A stretch of 6,247 nt of DNA, taken from Pseudomonas paralcaligenes. GTDB taxonomy: Bacteria; Pseudomonadota; Gammaproteobacteria; Pseudomonadales; Pseudomonadaceae. The stretch spans positions 1 to 6,247 of the forward strand of contig NZ_BPFX01000048.1 in NCBI RefSeq assembly GCF_019655855.1, read 5' to 3'. The notes under the pieces were generated by a model. It worked only from the letters and a program-made list of their open reading frames with translations. It had not been told where the DNA came from and made no database searches. Shown piece after piece: positions 6,114 to 6,247 of this stretch (the stretch's first letter is position 1; every line of letters starts with the position of its first letter). The translations under genes and the position numbers were made by a program.

Positions 6114-6118
6114 CTCCT
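6114..6118 (-). promoter_or_regulatory. Shine-Dalgarno site of the small membrane gene
   Basis: On the minus strand the bases read AGGAG, followed by six bases (AACCGC once the next A after AGGAG is counted) and then the ATG at 6107. The spacing and match are near ideal for bacterial 16S rRNA pairing, and they decide the start of the 69-residue gene. Confidence 0.8.
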
Positions 6119-6160
6119 GATAATTGCTCGATCAGTTTATGGCTGTCGAGGGCGTGGGAC

Positions 6161-6180
6161 GAGGGCCCGATCAGGCCCTC
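6161..6180. repeat. Perfect 7-bp inverted repeat with six-base loop
   Basis: GAGGGCC (6161-6167) and GGCCCTC (6174-6180) are exact reverse complements around the loop CGATCA. The stem is very GC-rich and would form a stable hairpin on either strand. Neither side is followed by a T-run, so it is not a canonical intrinsic terminator. It lies 54 bases upstream of the small gene's start, where it could mark the end of an upstream transcript, protect an mRNA end or act as a protein site. Confidence 0.6.
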
Positions 6181-6247
6181 TGATGTTGATGCTGGCCGGC
6201 TCTAGAGAGTGAGCGGTGGCCAGCTGCCCCCCCTGTAGGGTTTGGCC

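Larger units (their letters stand above)
6108..6247. other. Leader of the small gene and unassigned edge sequence
   Basis: These 140 bases hold the ribosome site and leader of the small membrane gene, then a hairpin-forming inverted repeat, then sequence running off the window with a run of seven C (6227-6233). On the minus strand one frame is open from the edge to TAA at 6137-6139 (36 codons), and another is open to a TGA inside the hairpin. Either could be the last codons of an upstream gene, but the peptides resemble nothing I know and third-position GC is lower than in the giant gene. No promoter with both -35 and -10 elements at a usable distance is convincing. Confidence 0.5.

Noticed and set aside
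6126..6165. Possible promoter for the small gene (TCGACA with AATTAT, or CATAAA as a -10 box)
   Set aside because: The first pair would start transcription within the Shine-Dalgarno site; the second lacks a reasonable -35 box at 16-18 bases.
6161..6180. Rho-independent terminator
   Set aside because: The stem is good but no T-run follows on either strand, so I call it only an inverted repeat.
6137..6247. Possible C-terminal end of another minus-strand gene entering from the right edge
   Set aside because: The frame is open for 36 codons to TAA, but the peptide is not recognisable, codon third positions are less GC-rich than in the giant gene, and a second minus frame is also open here. Too little sequence to call.

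Overview
The window is GC-rich (roughly two thirds G+C by eye) and is almost entirely one gene. It looks like bacteriophage or prophage DNA from a high-GC gammaproteobacterium. Pseudomonas is my best guess, from codon use and general resemblance to Pseudomonas phage proteins, but there is no marker that proves the host.

Positions 1-5901 (+) hold a giant multidomain 'large polyvalent protein' of at least 1965 residues, open at the left edge of the window. Reading from the N-terminus, I see: a ParB-like domain (V-L-D-G-H-H-Q-W); a basic, Pro/Ala-rich linker and a short helical stretch; an ADP-ribosyltransferase (YHGT ... FYF ... QIKSA, ending NPDIRYS); an LPD23-type domain with HELQH; a second metallopeptidase-like domain with HEMTH; a phage-Barnase/EndoU/ColicinE5/RelE-like (PBECR) nuclease domain; a long helical region of unknown function with the motif DYYVPFYR; an LPD38 domain; and a charged, probably coiled-coil tail. 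From what is known of this class, such proteins are packaged in the virion or encoded near structural genes. They are thought to enter the host with the DNA and to act on host defences or metabolism. That role is inferred here, not shown by the sequence.

Positions 5898-6107 (-) hold a convergent 69-residue small membrane protein with a good Shine-Dalgarno site. It meets the giant gene tail to tail, and both stop codons lie within the palindrome CTAG (5898-5901). The remaining 140 bases (6108-6247) hold the leader of the small gene, with a perfect 7-bp inverted repeat, and no convincing gene. I see no tRNA, rRNA, CRISPR array, insertion sequence or attachment site.

The layout suggests the end of a phage late or virion operon, followed by an oppositely oriented small membrane gene of the 'moron' type. 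The most interesting points are the number of enzymatic modules with intact motifs in one chain, short aromatic/hydrophobic-Ser motifs at several domain boundaries that could be processing sites, and the tightly abutted convergent membrane gene.
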